Assembly (NCBI GenBank): GCA_030765045.1
Contig: CM060961.1
Coordinates: forward strand, 35,283,305-35,347,304
Direction: 5' to 3'
Length of the DNA: 64,000 bases
Source: Tenodera sinensis
Taxonomy: Eukaryota; Arthropoda; Insecta; Mantodea; Mantidae
Shown here: positions 10,996 through 21,109 of the stretch, piece by piece
Position numbering within the stretch: position 1 is the first letter of the stretch
How the letters are laid out: each line of letters begins with the position of its first letter
Translations under genes and position numbers: made by a program
Notes under the pieces: generated by a model
The model's database searches: none
What the model saw: only the letters and a program-made list of their open reading frames with translations
What the model was told of the DNA's origin: nothing

Positions 10996-12171
10996 TTAAT
11001 GGCTAGTCTTCATCTTTTTCTTCTTTTTCACCTTGGCTGACTTAGGTCCAACTATGTGGAAGTCGCCGTCCTCTGGCGATTCCTCGGAGGTGTGCGAGGC
11101 AGAGGATCCCCTACGACTCGCAGAGCGAGAGCGGGATCTCTGAGAGGACGTGAGACTACTTGCGCGAACTTTATGTCGCGAACGACTTCCATCGGTAGGA
11201 TCCTTACCGCTTCCTAACGGCTTGGAAACTGTGGTCTGCACGGCGGAAGATGTTTTAGACACTGCACTTTTTCGACTAACTGTTGGGGTGCTCTCTGGAA
11301 GGTCAGTCTGTGTCGAGGCATTTGCAACGGTGACATGTTGCAAGCCGACAGTAGCAACAGGAGGGCGCCGAGCTGCCGACGAATAAGCTAAGGTGGTGGC
11401 AGGCTTCAGTTGTTCGAAACGCCGACTCGCTTCTATAAATGTCAGGCGCTCCTTTACCCGCAACTCCTGAATACTCTTTTCGTCCAAGAACTTAGGACAC
11501 TGACGTGAGCTAGATGGATGGTTACCCCCACAGTTCACACAGCATGGGTCTCGAGTGCAAGCCGTGTCTTCGTGTGCCGGTAAGCCGCAACGTTCACAAG
11601 CTGCAGGATGGTTACACGAGGTCCTAGTATGCCCGAATCTCTGACACTGAAAACAGCGCATGGGATTCGGGACATACGGTCGTACTGCAGCACGCTCGTA
11701 GCCACAGTAGATGTATTCTGGCAGCTGAGTGCCCTTAAACGTAAGGAATACTGTACGTAAGGCACACTCTTTCCCATCCTGTTTCCGAGTTAATCGGTAT
11801 GCTTGGCAGACTCGCTGATCAGAGAGGCAGGTGACAATTTCTTCGTTGGAGAGATCGTCGAGGCTGGAAGTGGTTACTACTCCTCTACACGAGTTGAGGG
11901 TCTTATGTGGGGCTACCCGGATAGGGTAGGAGCCCAACAAACTCGCCTTCAACAGCTTCTGCGACTGATCTCCATTCATCACCTCGATCAATAACGTGCC
12001 ATCTCTAAGTCTGGTTGCGTTTTTAACCGGGCCACAGATCCTATCGACTTCTTTTTTGATATAGAACGGGCTAATGTCCTTCATCGTCTTTCCTTCACAT
12101 TGCAAGGTCAGCACCAAAAAACTGTCAATGAGGGAGGGTTTGCGCGGAGACATGATTATTTGGACCCCCAT
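10996..12171 (-). CDS. ORF1 gag-like nucleic-acid-binding protein
   Basis: This 391-residue protein is expected to coat the element RNA and assemble the retrotransposition complex. Three zinc knuckles lie in a row: C173-C186 (CX2CX4HX4C), C192-C205 (CX2CX4HX4C) and C211-C225 (CX2CX3HX6C, CVNCGGNHPSSSRQC). A coiled-coil-prone, charged stretch follows (about 230-255). The C-terminal third is Ser/Arg-rich (SQRSRSRSASRRGSS) and ends in a lysine run, KVKKKKKM, suitable for RNA binding or nuclear import. The N-terminal 170 residues match the usual gag region of I/Jockey elements in position, but I cannot name a fold. Met7 (12153) is an alternative start; I chose the first Met. The frame is open throughout, upstream of and nearly contiguous with ORF2. 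Confidence 0.93.
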   Translation of the reverse strand: MGVQIIMSPRKPSLIDSFLVLTLQCEGKTMKDISPFYIKKEVDRICGPVKNATRLRDGTLLIEVMNGDQSQKLLKASLLGSYPIRVAPHKTLNSCRGVVTTSSLDDLSNEEIVTCLSDQRVCQAYRLTRKQDGKECALRTVFLTFKGTQLPEYIYCGYERAAVRPYVPNPMRCFQCQRFGHTRTSCNHPAACERCGLPAHEDTACTRDPCCVNCGGNHPSSSRQCPKFLDEKSIQELRVKERLTFIEASRRFEQLKPATTLAYSSAARRPPVATVGLQHVTVANASTQTDLPESTPTVSRKSAVSKTSSAVQTTVSKPLGSGKDPTDGSRSRHKVRASSLTSSQRSRSRSASRRGSSASHTSEESPEDGDFHIVGPKSAKVKKKKKMKTSH

Positions 12172-13116
12172 CCGGAACCGTCGGCGTCAGCCTGCCATCC
12201 GGGGGTCAAAGGATAAAAGACACCAAAATCTCCACGGTCTGTGCCGCCATGGAGACCCCTCCATGACTGACCTCAAGGCGTACTTCAGAGGAGCTACCCT
12301 CCGATCTCCACTGCTTGTCCGCATGGGTAAACCGTTCACCACGTGACACCCCGGTTTTATGCCCCCACCACAGGAATAACCGCCTGTGGCTCCCCGCTTT
12401 AGCACACGCTGCCTCAACGGAGTCAGCGTGGATTCAGGGGACTTCGGGTTGATTACACCGGGGCTCCGTCAGCGGTAACACGTCCGGCCGGTGATACTAA
12501 CCCGACGGCACGCGGCCGTCGGGAGATTAACACCGGCCGTGCCCTCCAGGAGCTACGTGGGTGTACATGACGTGTGGACGGGCTCCGCACCTAAGGCTAC
12601 ACATGGGGGCAGTGTGAAGGGTCCGCACAACCTTCGCGCCTGAGACCTCCGAAGAGCACACAAGTCGGGGGCCGCGCTGAAAACCGTGGGACAGGACCAC
12701 GGAGATAGGAAAGATCCCTGCTGGTGAGACAGGAGTTATAAATCTAGGAACTTACAAACTAATAATCAGAATAAGCCTAGAAGAGGAAGAGGGTGATATA
12801 AAAGGCAACATAAAACGCTGCACGTGGCACAGTTAATGAAGGTGGAGGGGGTGAAGTGATAGTGAGCAGCTCGGGGCCCCGGGTGCGCCAAACCCGGACC
12901 TACCGTGGTAGGTTCCCCTGGGGGAGTTTGATTTCGGAGTCCTCTTCTCCTAGATGAGTCGTCGACCAGGACTAACGAGCCTCATCTACCCGTTGGAATG
13001 TTCTTAGCTTCCCCTCACCTCTTGCCCACCAGTGGTCACGAAGACTCACTTAGTAGGCCGTCTGGATCGGGTACTGAGCCCCTCCGCCACGGCAAGGCGA
13101 CACTCCTTCGGAGGGG
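12172..13116 (-). promoter_or_regulatory. 5' leader with presumed internal promoter of the I-type element
   Basis: These 945 nt lie between the 5' target duplication and the ORF1 start. The stretch is GC-rich and has short inverted GC motifs (for example CGGCACGCGGCCG near 12507) but no long ORF. Non-LTR elements of this class carry an internal pol II promoter starting at +1, so the promoter should lie at the 13116 end. That is inferred from the family; I see no diagnostic box. Confidence 0.5.
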
Positions 13117-13131
13117 ACCCTTTAAAATGTG
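13117..13131. repeat. target-site duplication of I-type element (5' side)
   Basis: Exact copy of 7008-7022, directly next to the 5' end of the retrotransposon. The adjacent flanks differ, so the duplication is exactly 15 bp. Confidence 0.93.
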
Positions 13132-13525
13132 GCTTTTTATTTTATTATTTGCTTTACTGACATATCATACCCCTCATTACAAGAGATGTAATGATGGTAA
13201 AAAATAGTCATATAGTTGAGTGTTTCAACTTCTAGGTAAAGATACAAAGCATTTTAGAATTACATTCACCGTGGTAGATCATCCGGCTCGCACTTCAAAG
13301 CGGGTTAATTTAATGTTGGTTTCAAAGCAAAACGAATGAAACCAACGTTTCAACTTTTATTCGCAGCACGAAGGGCCCAGAGTTAATTCCCTCTAAATAC
13401 ACGTTTCATCTAGTGAAAGCCCTGGGGAATAAACGTGCCAGAAAAGTTGTTTGCCACGAGGAAGAAATCGATACAGGACGTTTTGCACCTTAAATATACA
13501 GATCCACACCAGATCCACAAACATA
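13132..13525. other. unannotated stretch
   Basis: No gene or repeat recognised between the I-type element and the next family M copy. Confidence 0.4.
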
Positions 13526-14345
13526 AATCTGATGTGTCGCACTCACATGACTTTCTCTACTTTTATACTATTTATACTAACCATTCTTACAAACTCTTAT
13601 GGCAATATCTTCTTCGTGTTAGTTGAGATAAACATTTGTACAAATTATGTTATCGCTTATCTCCCTGTAGCTACAAGGGGAATATGGGAATACAGTAGGC
13701 TTTGAGCGACAGCGAGTTTCCGTTTCCTTTGCACGGTTAACCTAAAAAAATGAACAACGATGTTCTATTTCACGAAAGTTTTTAAGTTTCCCAAAACTCA
13801 CACAAATTACAAGGTGTATCTCCGAAATGGTTCACTCTACAACAAAATTTGTTCCGACATAAAATGTGTGTTTCAGCACGGTCTACATTTTTTGTAGATC
13901 TCTTACGATTTAGGAGTTATTCAAAAGTCATCCAGAGTAAACAGGACTTCATGGGCTATAGCCAGGAAATTCAAAGTATCTTGTCATAAAAATATTTTAA
14001 ACATATGTCATATGAATCAAAATAGAGCCATTTTCAAGCAACTCAACATTTTCGAAAAATTGCCCATGTAAAGGGTAATTTAGGGTGAGGCTATTTGCTT
14101 CCAAAGTTTCGTGTCGCATGCTTGAAAGAAATTAAACTTGTATACCAACTTTTGTTTTTAAATGACTTTTCCTTTTTGACTTATGCTGCCCTCAGAGTGA
14201 CAGACACGCACTCACAGACCTTTTTCTAAAAATGTTTTTTTTTATTTAGGGGACCTCAAAGCATATATTTCCGGCGAAATCTCGACATCGAATTTTTGGA
14301 TGGAATAAAATACTTCCTCTAATTACTAGTAGAGAAAGTAAAAAT
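13526..14345 (+). mobile_element. family M, full-length copy (reference copy)
   Basis: This is one of the clearest complete copies. It starts ATCTGATGTGTCGCACTCAC, then ATGACTTTCTCTACT, and ends ACTTCCTCTAATTACTAG, then TAGAGAAAGTA. The end is the reverse complement of ACTTTCTCTACTA, so a 12-13 bp inverted motif brackets the element. Fixed internal landmarks recur in every copy: TAGTTGAGATAAACATTTGT-like, GGAGATAT-type (CTCCGAAATGGTTCACTCTA), AAAAGTCATCCAGAGTAAA, TTTTCGAAAAATT and CATCGAATTTTTGG. There is no coding capacity. The usual CA tract is short here (near 14205-14220). Confidence 0.85.
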
Positions 14346-16390
14346 TATATATTACAAAAATTTGATGCGTTATACCCATCACTTAGGCAATGGTCAAATG
14401 CTTCAAATGCGCATACGTTTTGGAAATTTCAAAAAAAAAAAAAAAAAATAGGAACATCTCGTAAATGGTTCACTCCAGAAAAAAGAAAATTACTTAAATT
14501 GAGTGTTTTAATGACATGCAATTTTTGCGCATTAAGATTTTATTTGATGTTTATCAACTGAACAAAGCTGATCACCTGCGAAGCCATTATTAGTAGACAA
14601 GATTCTATCAGTTTCTTATTATTTACCAAATAGACAAAACCATACAAACGTCATTCATAGTGAAAAAGAATCCATTAAAGTACAAATATATTTTTTGCAA
14701 TACTTGATACGTAAGTTAATCAGATATTTGGTAGTGTAAGCTAAATTTATAATTAGTTTATCAATTCCCATGGCAACAAGGCTAAATCTGGCCTTTAATA
14801 CTTACGGCACCAGTACGACATTACAGCATACCAACCTAAAAATAAGTTATTAATGAATCCTTAGGAAAATATGCTAACAGAACTGTCTTACTAGCAAAAC
14901 TGTTAATGTTTTTATCAAAGCACCACTTTCGGAAAGCATTGTAAGGTTCAACGTATCTTTGCTTCGACTTCACTGGTAAAAGTGATGTACATGCTAGGTC
15001 CGCAGCTTCTTCAATAGCAATGTCGCTCCTTTTTATAAAATTTTACTGCTTGATAATAACTATAAAGGTCGAAAAATTCAATTCGGCTGTAAAAACAGAT
15101 AACCTAAAAACCAAGCTACTTAAGTTATTACGAAATTCATGAACAAAAGAGTGGATAAGAAGGCTCTGCCCATATAATTTAGATGTAGCTTTCATTTGCT
15201 CACATAGAAAATTCATATCTTCTTAATGTTACACAAAATATGAAAAAGCAATTTTAACTTTTATTAGTTTTCACGAGTTTTTCGAGTATTGCAAAAAGTA
15301 ATTGACTAACCACGAACTATAAGTTACTTATCTGATCTTGGTCCTGCGGGTCTCGTATTCCCAAAACGTATTTTGGACCTGATAAGTAAATGGCCCGAGT
15401 TGGAGAATACACACTTCTAGTTTTGTGTGTAATGCTATACATTTATATATCGCCTCAGGGATCTCTGTCTAGGGAATATGTGGATGGCGACCACAAGGTA
15501 CCCAAGCTGAGTAAGTTAAAAAAAAAAAAAAAAAAACATGGGACTTGTGCTTAGACTTGAAATGTAGTGAATTTGTGTTCAAACCGTAAAGATGTATGTT
15601 CATAGTCTATAATATGTGTATAAGTGGAAAAAGTAACTAACTTTATATGGTTTTGTTTTCAACAGAGCTTTCTCTGAACTATATTTTCTGGTATAAGTGA
15701 CCGTTTTTTTAGGAGCTAGGAGTTAAAGATACCTGGTGCGCCAAACTCTATACGAAGATCACTCCTATGAACGGGGAAATATTCCCGTTGATATCGGTGA
15801 TCAAACCTTACCATACAAATACTGTATCATCGGCAGTGCTCTATGACTTGAGGTTGCTAAAAGAAAACTGTGCACTCAGTTGGCAACACTTGACGACACT
15901 ACACCTGGTGGAACCAAGTAATTTGGCTAAGTTTTCGTTTCACCTCGCATTCCATGTGTGTGTGCCTGGGGCAACAACTTCCTGTAGGACAGGTTTCTCT
16001 TTAATCAACTTGTAATTATGCGTTTTGGTTCGCAAACGTGCCCACTTACCTTACTTCCTATCTCTCTTAGCCTGTTATCTCAATATAAGTAAAATTCAGG
16101 GCAAATCTGTCTTTAGAATATATTATACTGAGGTATATCAGTTTCAAGATAATAGCAACTTGTTTGGGTGCTCTCATTTACATAATATATCATGCCCATA
16201 CGCTTTGTTCTACTTCTAAACGCAAAAATTTATAAAGCTTTGTTTTTAATTTCAGCTGCACTTAACTAAGATGGGGGAACATTTTATTTATCAAAATCCT
16301 ATTCCTCGTGGGAATTCATCCGATCGCCTCACCACAGCCTCTTCGAAAATTTATTGTTCCATAAGGTCTATAATTCCACGCTTATTTATA
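14346..16390. other. unannotated AT-rich stretch
   Basis: Mostly no recognisable content. About 14450-14520 (AACATCTCGTAAATGGTTCA) is a weak family M relic, with an A run before it. A run of A at about 15518-15536 could be the tail of a retroposed sequence whose body I do not recognise. Confidence 0.35.
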
Positions 16391-16632
16391 TACGTATATC
16401 TTTTGAGGTTCCCTAATTATAAAAAGGGTTGTGCCTAGAAACAGCATTATACTGGCCAGATTTGGTATTTCACTTCAGCGCCCTTAAAGAATGCGAAATG
16501 AAGATTTTCAAGAAAATCACCTTGATATGAACTATGTACGTTATGTTTTATTTTATCAAATATTGCCCTAAAGATTTTGATCAAAATGTCATATGTTTAA
16601 GCCACTTTCATGACAAATGAAATGGATATTGA

Positions 16633-17255
16633 CGCAAACGTTCCTCTCCGTCGAAGACGCCGCCTTTAAGACCTATAAGATCTCGTGTTTGGTGTCCGGA
16701 CTAGCTCTAGCAAGAGGTCCTAATCTGCAGGGTATGCGTGAGTTATGGTAGGAATAGAACCAAACGAAGAATTAACCAACATATCACTTTATTTGTAAAT
16801 TTCCAGATTTGTAGAGAACTGCCGACGATATTTAAATAGAATGTAACTTTGTAACTTCAACTACAACGTTATAACACTTTAACTGTGTCACCTTTAGCAA
16901 CCGCCGAATTATGTATACGCCCTAGCTTACGTACAACTCAGAAATTGCACGTGTACTCTCGGCTCGATTCAAGACGAGTGTGTGTTGCGTTGCATTTGTT
17001 TTTGCGTGAGCAACACGAAGGAAGCGATTTCCATTGGCTAAGTTTAGAGTACGTCATGGTAAGATAGGAATCAGCCCACGGAATCACTATGGCTTCGTAC
17101 AAACAACAATTGTAACCTTATCACTCATTTAAATCTGCTTCCATTCTTGAGACTTTAATCTATTCAGCTTTATTACGTCTTCCCCTTAACTATTGACTAG
17201 AATCTCTTTTTGTTTCTTTCTATTATGAAATATATATATAGACATTATAAATTCG
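16633..17255. mobile_element. unidentified insertion inside family M copy
   Basis: This 0.6-kb block interrupts the M copy exactly between ATGGATATT and CAATATCTTGAATTT, positions that are adjacent in intact copies. It has no obvious terminal repeats and no long ORF. A short ATATT/ATATC similarity at the edges is too weak to call a target duplication. Confidence 0.4.
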
Positions 17256-17769
17256 GTTTCAATATCTTGAATTTCCTAGGCATGGCCACTAAAGTCATCC
17301 TGGGGATGAATTGCTTTCGAGTAACTACCAAACCATAAAATCACCCTACAGTAGGGTTGCCATATCTAGCTTGGACCTCGTCGGGATGGGTGTGTAAAAT
17401 GAAGTAAAACGTTTATTTCATATAATTACTTTTTATTTATAACACAATTACATGGAACCTCTTACGGCAGAAATAGCTGGTACGCCATCACCATATTTTT
17501 TGGAAGATTTCACCTTTTTCAGCAAGTCTTCTTTTCCTTTTTACGTATTTATAAAACTCCATGCAAGTTGGTTGTAATTAAGTAGATAAGACTAACTCCA
17601 CAGTCCCCAGCAGCAGTGGATTTCTTTCTTCAGTTCACTGGGCCGACATCAACGAAAATACTCTTTCCAAGAGAACTGAAGGATTGGTGATTCTCGACAA
17701 CTTTGTAGTACGTTGTTACTTTTGCAGTAGCATTGAACAATTCTCCTGTGTAACTTCTTTAATCATGAA

Positions 17770-17868
17770 GGGGTCCCAATGACCTAAGTGTCGACGGGCC
17801 CTTAAACCCTACTCACTCACTCACTCACTCACTCACTCACTCACTCACTCACTCACTCACTCACTCTA
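17770..17868 (+). mobile_element. 5'-truncated I-type retrotransposon 3' end with ACTC array
   Basis: About 55 bases (GTGTCGACGGGCCCTTAAAC and neighbours) match the 3' end of the full-length element at 7023-7080, in opposite orientation. They are followed by about 14 ACTC units to 17867. The flanks TAATCATGAA (17760-17769) and TAACCATGAA (17869-17878) agree at 9 of 10 bases and are a likely target duplication. This is a dead-on-arrival copy inside the hAT-like element. Confidence 0.8.
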
Positions 17869-17904
17869 TAACCATGAATGCAGAGATAGGCTTTGATATC
17901 GATG

Positions 17905-18132
17905 CTACCGTGAATCTATTTGATTCTTCGTAGAAATGTGATGTCTGACATCTGCCTTACCTCCGTGAGTTACTGAGATGAAACATCTACAAATCTCATA
18001 CAACGCTTCCTTATCCGCAAGTCCTTTCTTAACAAAAGACCACTCTTTTGTGTAATCTTCAGAAAAGTGATACTTTTCGTATTCATTGTCGTAAGCTAAG
18101 TTTATTAGACGGTAAACAGTCGACAATGACAC
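17905..18132 (-). pseudogene. hAT transposase N-terminal zinc-finger remnant
   Basis: The 75-residue frame contains EWSFVKKGLADKEALYEICR and then CFISVTHGGKADVRHHISTK. The pattern of a tryptophan, then ICRCFISVTHGG, then DVRHHISTK is that of the zinc finger at the start of some hAT transposases. One cysteine is replaced (YEIC where C-x2-C is expected), and nothing follows in frame except the finger. It is a non-functional leftover inside the 17352-18542 element. Confidence 0.65.
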
Positions 18133-18845
18133 TTAAATTATTGAAGTATACGCCACTATACATTTCACGCCCTATTCGTCTCGTCAGATCGCCATTCAAC
18201 TGAGAACTGACCGATTATTCCGCATGGCGCTGGTTAAATTGTTGCAGCCCCATACTATTGGAGAAGTCTGGTATTTTCTCGAATGATGGCGGTAGATGTA
18301 AAAGGTGCTTGCACCGTCGATACCGTATACGTAATATGCAACGCCATCTTTGAGAGGAATTTGTTGACACTAACTGAAGCTGCGTTTGCATGTTGCGCTA
18401 TAGATGACGTTACTTCAGTACTTGAACCAAGCCCGAAAACTATTTTGCAAAATCAGGATAAAATTGGGTTTTTTCGGGATGCGGGGACAAGAAGGTCCAT
18501 AAAAGTGAGAGTACAAATATATCGGTGCAGATGGCAACCCTACCCTACACAAAAATGTTCGTGCACCACGTTAAAGCAGACATTTATATCACATTTGTGA
18601 CCAATTTCCTTATTATTTGTTTGCATATTACCATTAACAAGTAAGAAGTCATTGTTCTTCAAGTTGTATCTTGATTAACTGAACTAGATAGTAGACCAAG
18701 TTGTGAATGCAATACATGTTATTGTTTAATTTCGACAAATTTGGGATTTAGCGTTCAAGTTTCACATCATACATCAAGGTTAGGATAATGTATTAGAAAT
18801 GATCCTTTCTTACAATATCTAAAAGTATTTTACTGTGCCACATTA

Positions 18846-19479
18846 TAGTAGAAGCCCGAAATAACGTGCTCCGAAATACCATAGATTCGGATTTAACGCG
18901 AGGGAAAGAATGTCCCCGAAAATATATCGTACTTTTTATTTATTTCGTATTTTTGAAAGTTGAATTTAACATTTTCTTCAAAAAGTTGTACTGGAATACA
19001 GCTGCTTTTCGCTATCCCTAGCGTAGACCTTGGCTACTGCAGCGGTTGCACTCCTAGCGTTGACCTTGATCACTGCTTTGCTCAGAATTTCCCAAAGTAA
19101 CGAGACACGCACACGGAAGAAGATATTCTGAACATTAGTGAAGTGATAAGTACCATAAACAATATGGTTCTGTGTATAGAGGAGGAAAGTGGATCAAACA
19201 GTATTCATCTCCATCTTGCTGCAATGAAACAATGCGCAGAGGGAAAAAAAAAAAAAAAAAAAAAGTGAAAAAAAGCTTTGTGAATCATGCCGCCAAACAA
19301 AACTTACTGATTTCATTAAAACAATTAGCTTAGGTTAGTGTAAAATGGGTACAGTGTAATTGTATACAATTATTATTGCAAGAATGTTTCCCATCACTTC
19401 CGATTTTTGTCACTTTTAAGCTCACAATTCGATATAACGGGGGGCTAAAACATGTCCGCGTTATTTCGGGATTCTACTG
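18846..19479. mobile_element. Tigger/pogo-like DNA element with TA duplication
   Basis: The left end TAGTAGAAGCCCGAAATAAC and the reverse complement of the right end, CAGTAGAATCCCGAAATAAC, form an inverted repeat of about 24 bp. The dinucleotide TA flanks both sides (18844-18845 and 19480-19481), the target of pogo/Tigger-type elements. On the plus strand at about 19105-19255 a residual frame (EEDILNISEVISTINNMVL) resembles the acidic C-terminal part of Tigger-like transposases. An A run at 19240-19263 interrupts it. It is internally deleted. Confidence 0.75.
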
Positions 19480-19879
19480 TACTTTGAAATATGTTTATTG
19501 ATCCTTTAACTAGTGCACATATGGAGTTAAAACATTTTACACAAGTGTGGTTTCTGCTGACGATCGATAAAAAGAATTGTTATTGTAATTTACACATCTT
19601 TCGTACTAGTTTCCAATTCACAAATGTCCCTTATGCTATTTTTCTATGCCTTTTACCCTGTAAATGGCATATTATTTCAGCTAAATTATCCTAGCTCAAT
19701 TTATATCTGATTGCATGTAGGTGTGAAAATTACTCGTTAAATCAGAGTTTTAGGAACGTACATTGGACGAAATATTGAACCTTTGTGAAATGTAGGAGAG
19801 AGGTTATATGCTAAGCTCCTGGCTCCAGATAGAATACAGAAGTACGTAAAAGTTACATAACTTCCTCTTCCAATTTCTC
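19480..19879. other. unannotated stretch
   Basis: Nothing recognised. It may hold decayed upstream sequence of the hAT remnant that follows. Confidence 0.35.
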
Positions 19880-20340
19880 ACTAGGTGGGTTACTTGGCTG
19901 AAGGCTGCAGTGCTTGTAATAACTTTAACGCTATATGCAATTTCTTAAGTGAAACATCAGATTGATTCGTGTGCTGTAAGGAGAACCAGAGAACTAGCAA
20001 ATACACAGGAGTTGCAAGATGAACTTCTTTCTGTGCATGGATATTCTTTTTTGACGACGGCCATGACAAGATTGGAGGAGCAGTGTCACAATGGGCAACT
20101 TTGATGGGCGTAAAGGGAAAGCAGATACTAGAACAGAGCTTAGCCAAAAACCCTGATATTGTGGATGTTATAACCAACAAGGATTTTAATTACAGACTGC
20201 TAACATATGCACCACTTGTGTCTGTTGACGTTGAACATTCCTTTTCAACATAAAAATACTTTCTTAGTGAAGGAAAAAACTTTGAGTTGTTAAACAGCAT
20301 CTGCTTCAATAGTTTTCTGGACTTGTGACACTGAATTTTG
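19880..20340 (+). pseudogene. hAT transposase C-terminal dimerisation remnant
   Basis: On the plus strand a frame near 20075-20255 reads GGAVSQWATLMGVKGKQILE, then NPDIVDVITNK, then LLTYAPLVSVDVEHSFST. The block APLVSVDVEHSFS is the hallmark of the hAT C-terminal dimerisation region. A stop falls right after it, although the next family-like words (KYFLSEGKNFELLNSICFNS) continue one codon later. Upstream only scattered stops and frames are seen. It is not part of the 17352-18542 element, which has opposite orientation and its own ends. Confidence 0.7.
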
Positions 20341-20344
20341 TGTC

Positions 20345-21105
20345 CTTGTCCTTAGTTATTTTATGTAATTGCCTAATTAGTTTTTGTGGTGTTGAGTGAA
20401 AATTAAAATGGAAAATTTGTACCTTTCTGCACCTTTTTTACCTAAATTAAAGCACCTTTTTAATAACAATTTGGCACCTAAAATTTCTACCTGTAATTAT
20501 AACGGACGGTTTTTAATTTGGCACGTTTTCTACTATCCTTATCTAGCACAGGCTGTAGAAAATTCTTGAAAATGGTCAGACCCTTCAGAGCCCTTTTCCC
20601 TTCCCTAATTACCTGCGGTGGCATGAGCGCAAGTAGGCACTCTTGCAAGTGAAGTAAGGGTTGTCAACCTGACAATGAAGAAGGATCACCCGACAAGCCT
20701 TTCCTTTTATATGGCGCAATAATCTAGTTTTAAATGCAAAGGAAACTTACAAACTTCACTGATTGATTAATGTGAACTTTAAGCTGCCAGTCTACTATAG
20801 CGTATATAGGACTATAAACGAATTTGTGTCACAATGACATCGTATACTTGATTGAACATAAACTTGATGTCCATCATAAACGAGACCATTGTTCTCGATA
20901 AATGTATCGGAATTACTGGCACTTATTAAGGCAACTGTTTTACCCCTATAGTACATAAGTGCTGTACACTGTAATATATTTTCGTCATTACAGCTCGAGG
21001 TACTTGTGTTCTGTCTATTCTAGCTGCAGTTTCATTGGATATACAGGTGTTAGGGGCATAAATGTTTATATTTTGATAATTGGTACCTAAGTAAGTATAC
21101 ACCTC
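20345..21105. other. unannotated stretch
   Basis: About 20400-20490 repeats the word GCACCTTTTT or its variants three times. Otherwise nothing recognised. Confidence 0.35.
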
Positions 21106-21109
21106 GGTG

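Larger units (their letters stand above)
7023..13116 (-). mobile_element. full-length I-clade non-LTR retrotransposon
   Basis: A 6094-bp insertion bounded by an exact 15-bp target duplication. In sense order (minus strand) it has a 945-nt 5' leader, ORF1 (gag-like), a 12-nt gap, ORF2 (endonuclease, RT, RNase H, zinc knuckle), a 3' UTR and a short CACT-type tail. Both frames are open from start to stop with catalytic residues in place, which together with the perfect duplication points to a recent insertion. An RNase H domain after the RT, two ORFs and a short simple-repeat tail instead of poly(A) fit the I clade; Jockey elements lack RNase H. The region is more GC-rich than its flanks. I cannot assign a database family name. 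Confidence 0.93.
17352..18542. mobile_element. hAT-like DNA transposon, decayed
   Basis: The ends are TAGGGTTGCCAT and ATGGCAACCCTA, a 12-bp terminal inverted repeat. The flanking 8-mers CCCTACAG (17344-17351) and CCCTACAC (18543-18550) match at 7 of 8 bases, as expected for an old hAT target duplication. Inside on the minus strand is a hAT-type N-terminal zinc finger, and a truncated retrotransposon copy sits within it. At 1191 bp (about 1.1 kb without that insertion) it is too short for a complete transposase. Confidence 0.75.
16395..18640 (-). mobile_element. old family M copy split by two insertions
   Basis: M sequence is seen at about 16395-16632 (TCAAAATGTCATATGTTTAA, then GACAAATGAAATGGATATT). 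It resumes at about 17256 (ATATCTTGAATTTCCTAGGC) up to 17351, and again at about 18543-18640. The three pieces join in the right order when 16633-17255 and 17352-18542 are removed. This shows that both intervening blocks inserted after the M copy. Confidence 0.6.

Noticed and set aside
17810..17867. CRISPR-like or telomere-like array of ACTC units
   Set aside because: Pure tetranucleotide without spacers, directly attached to a retrotransposon 3' end.
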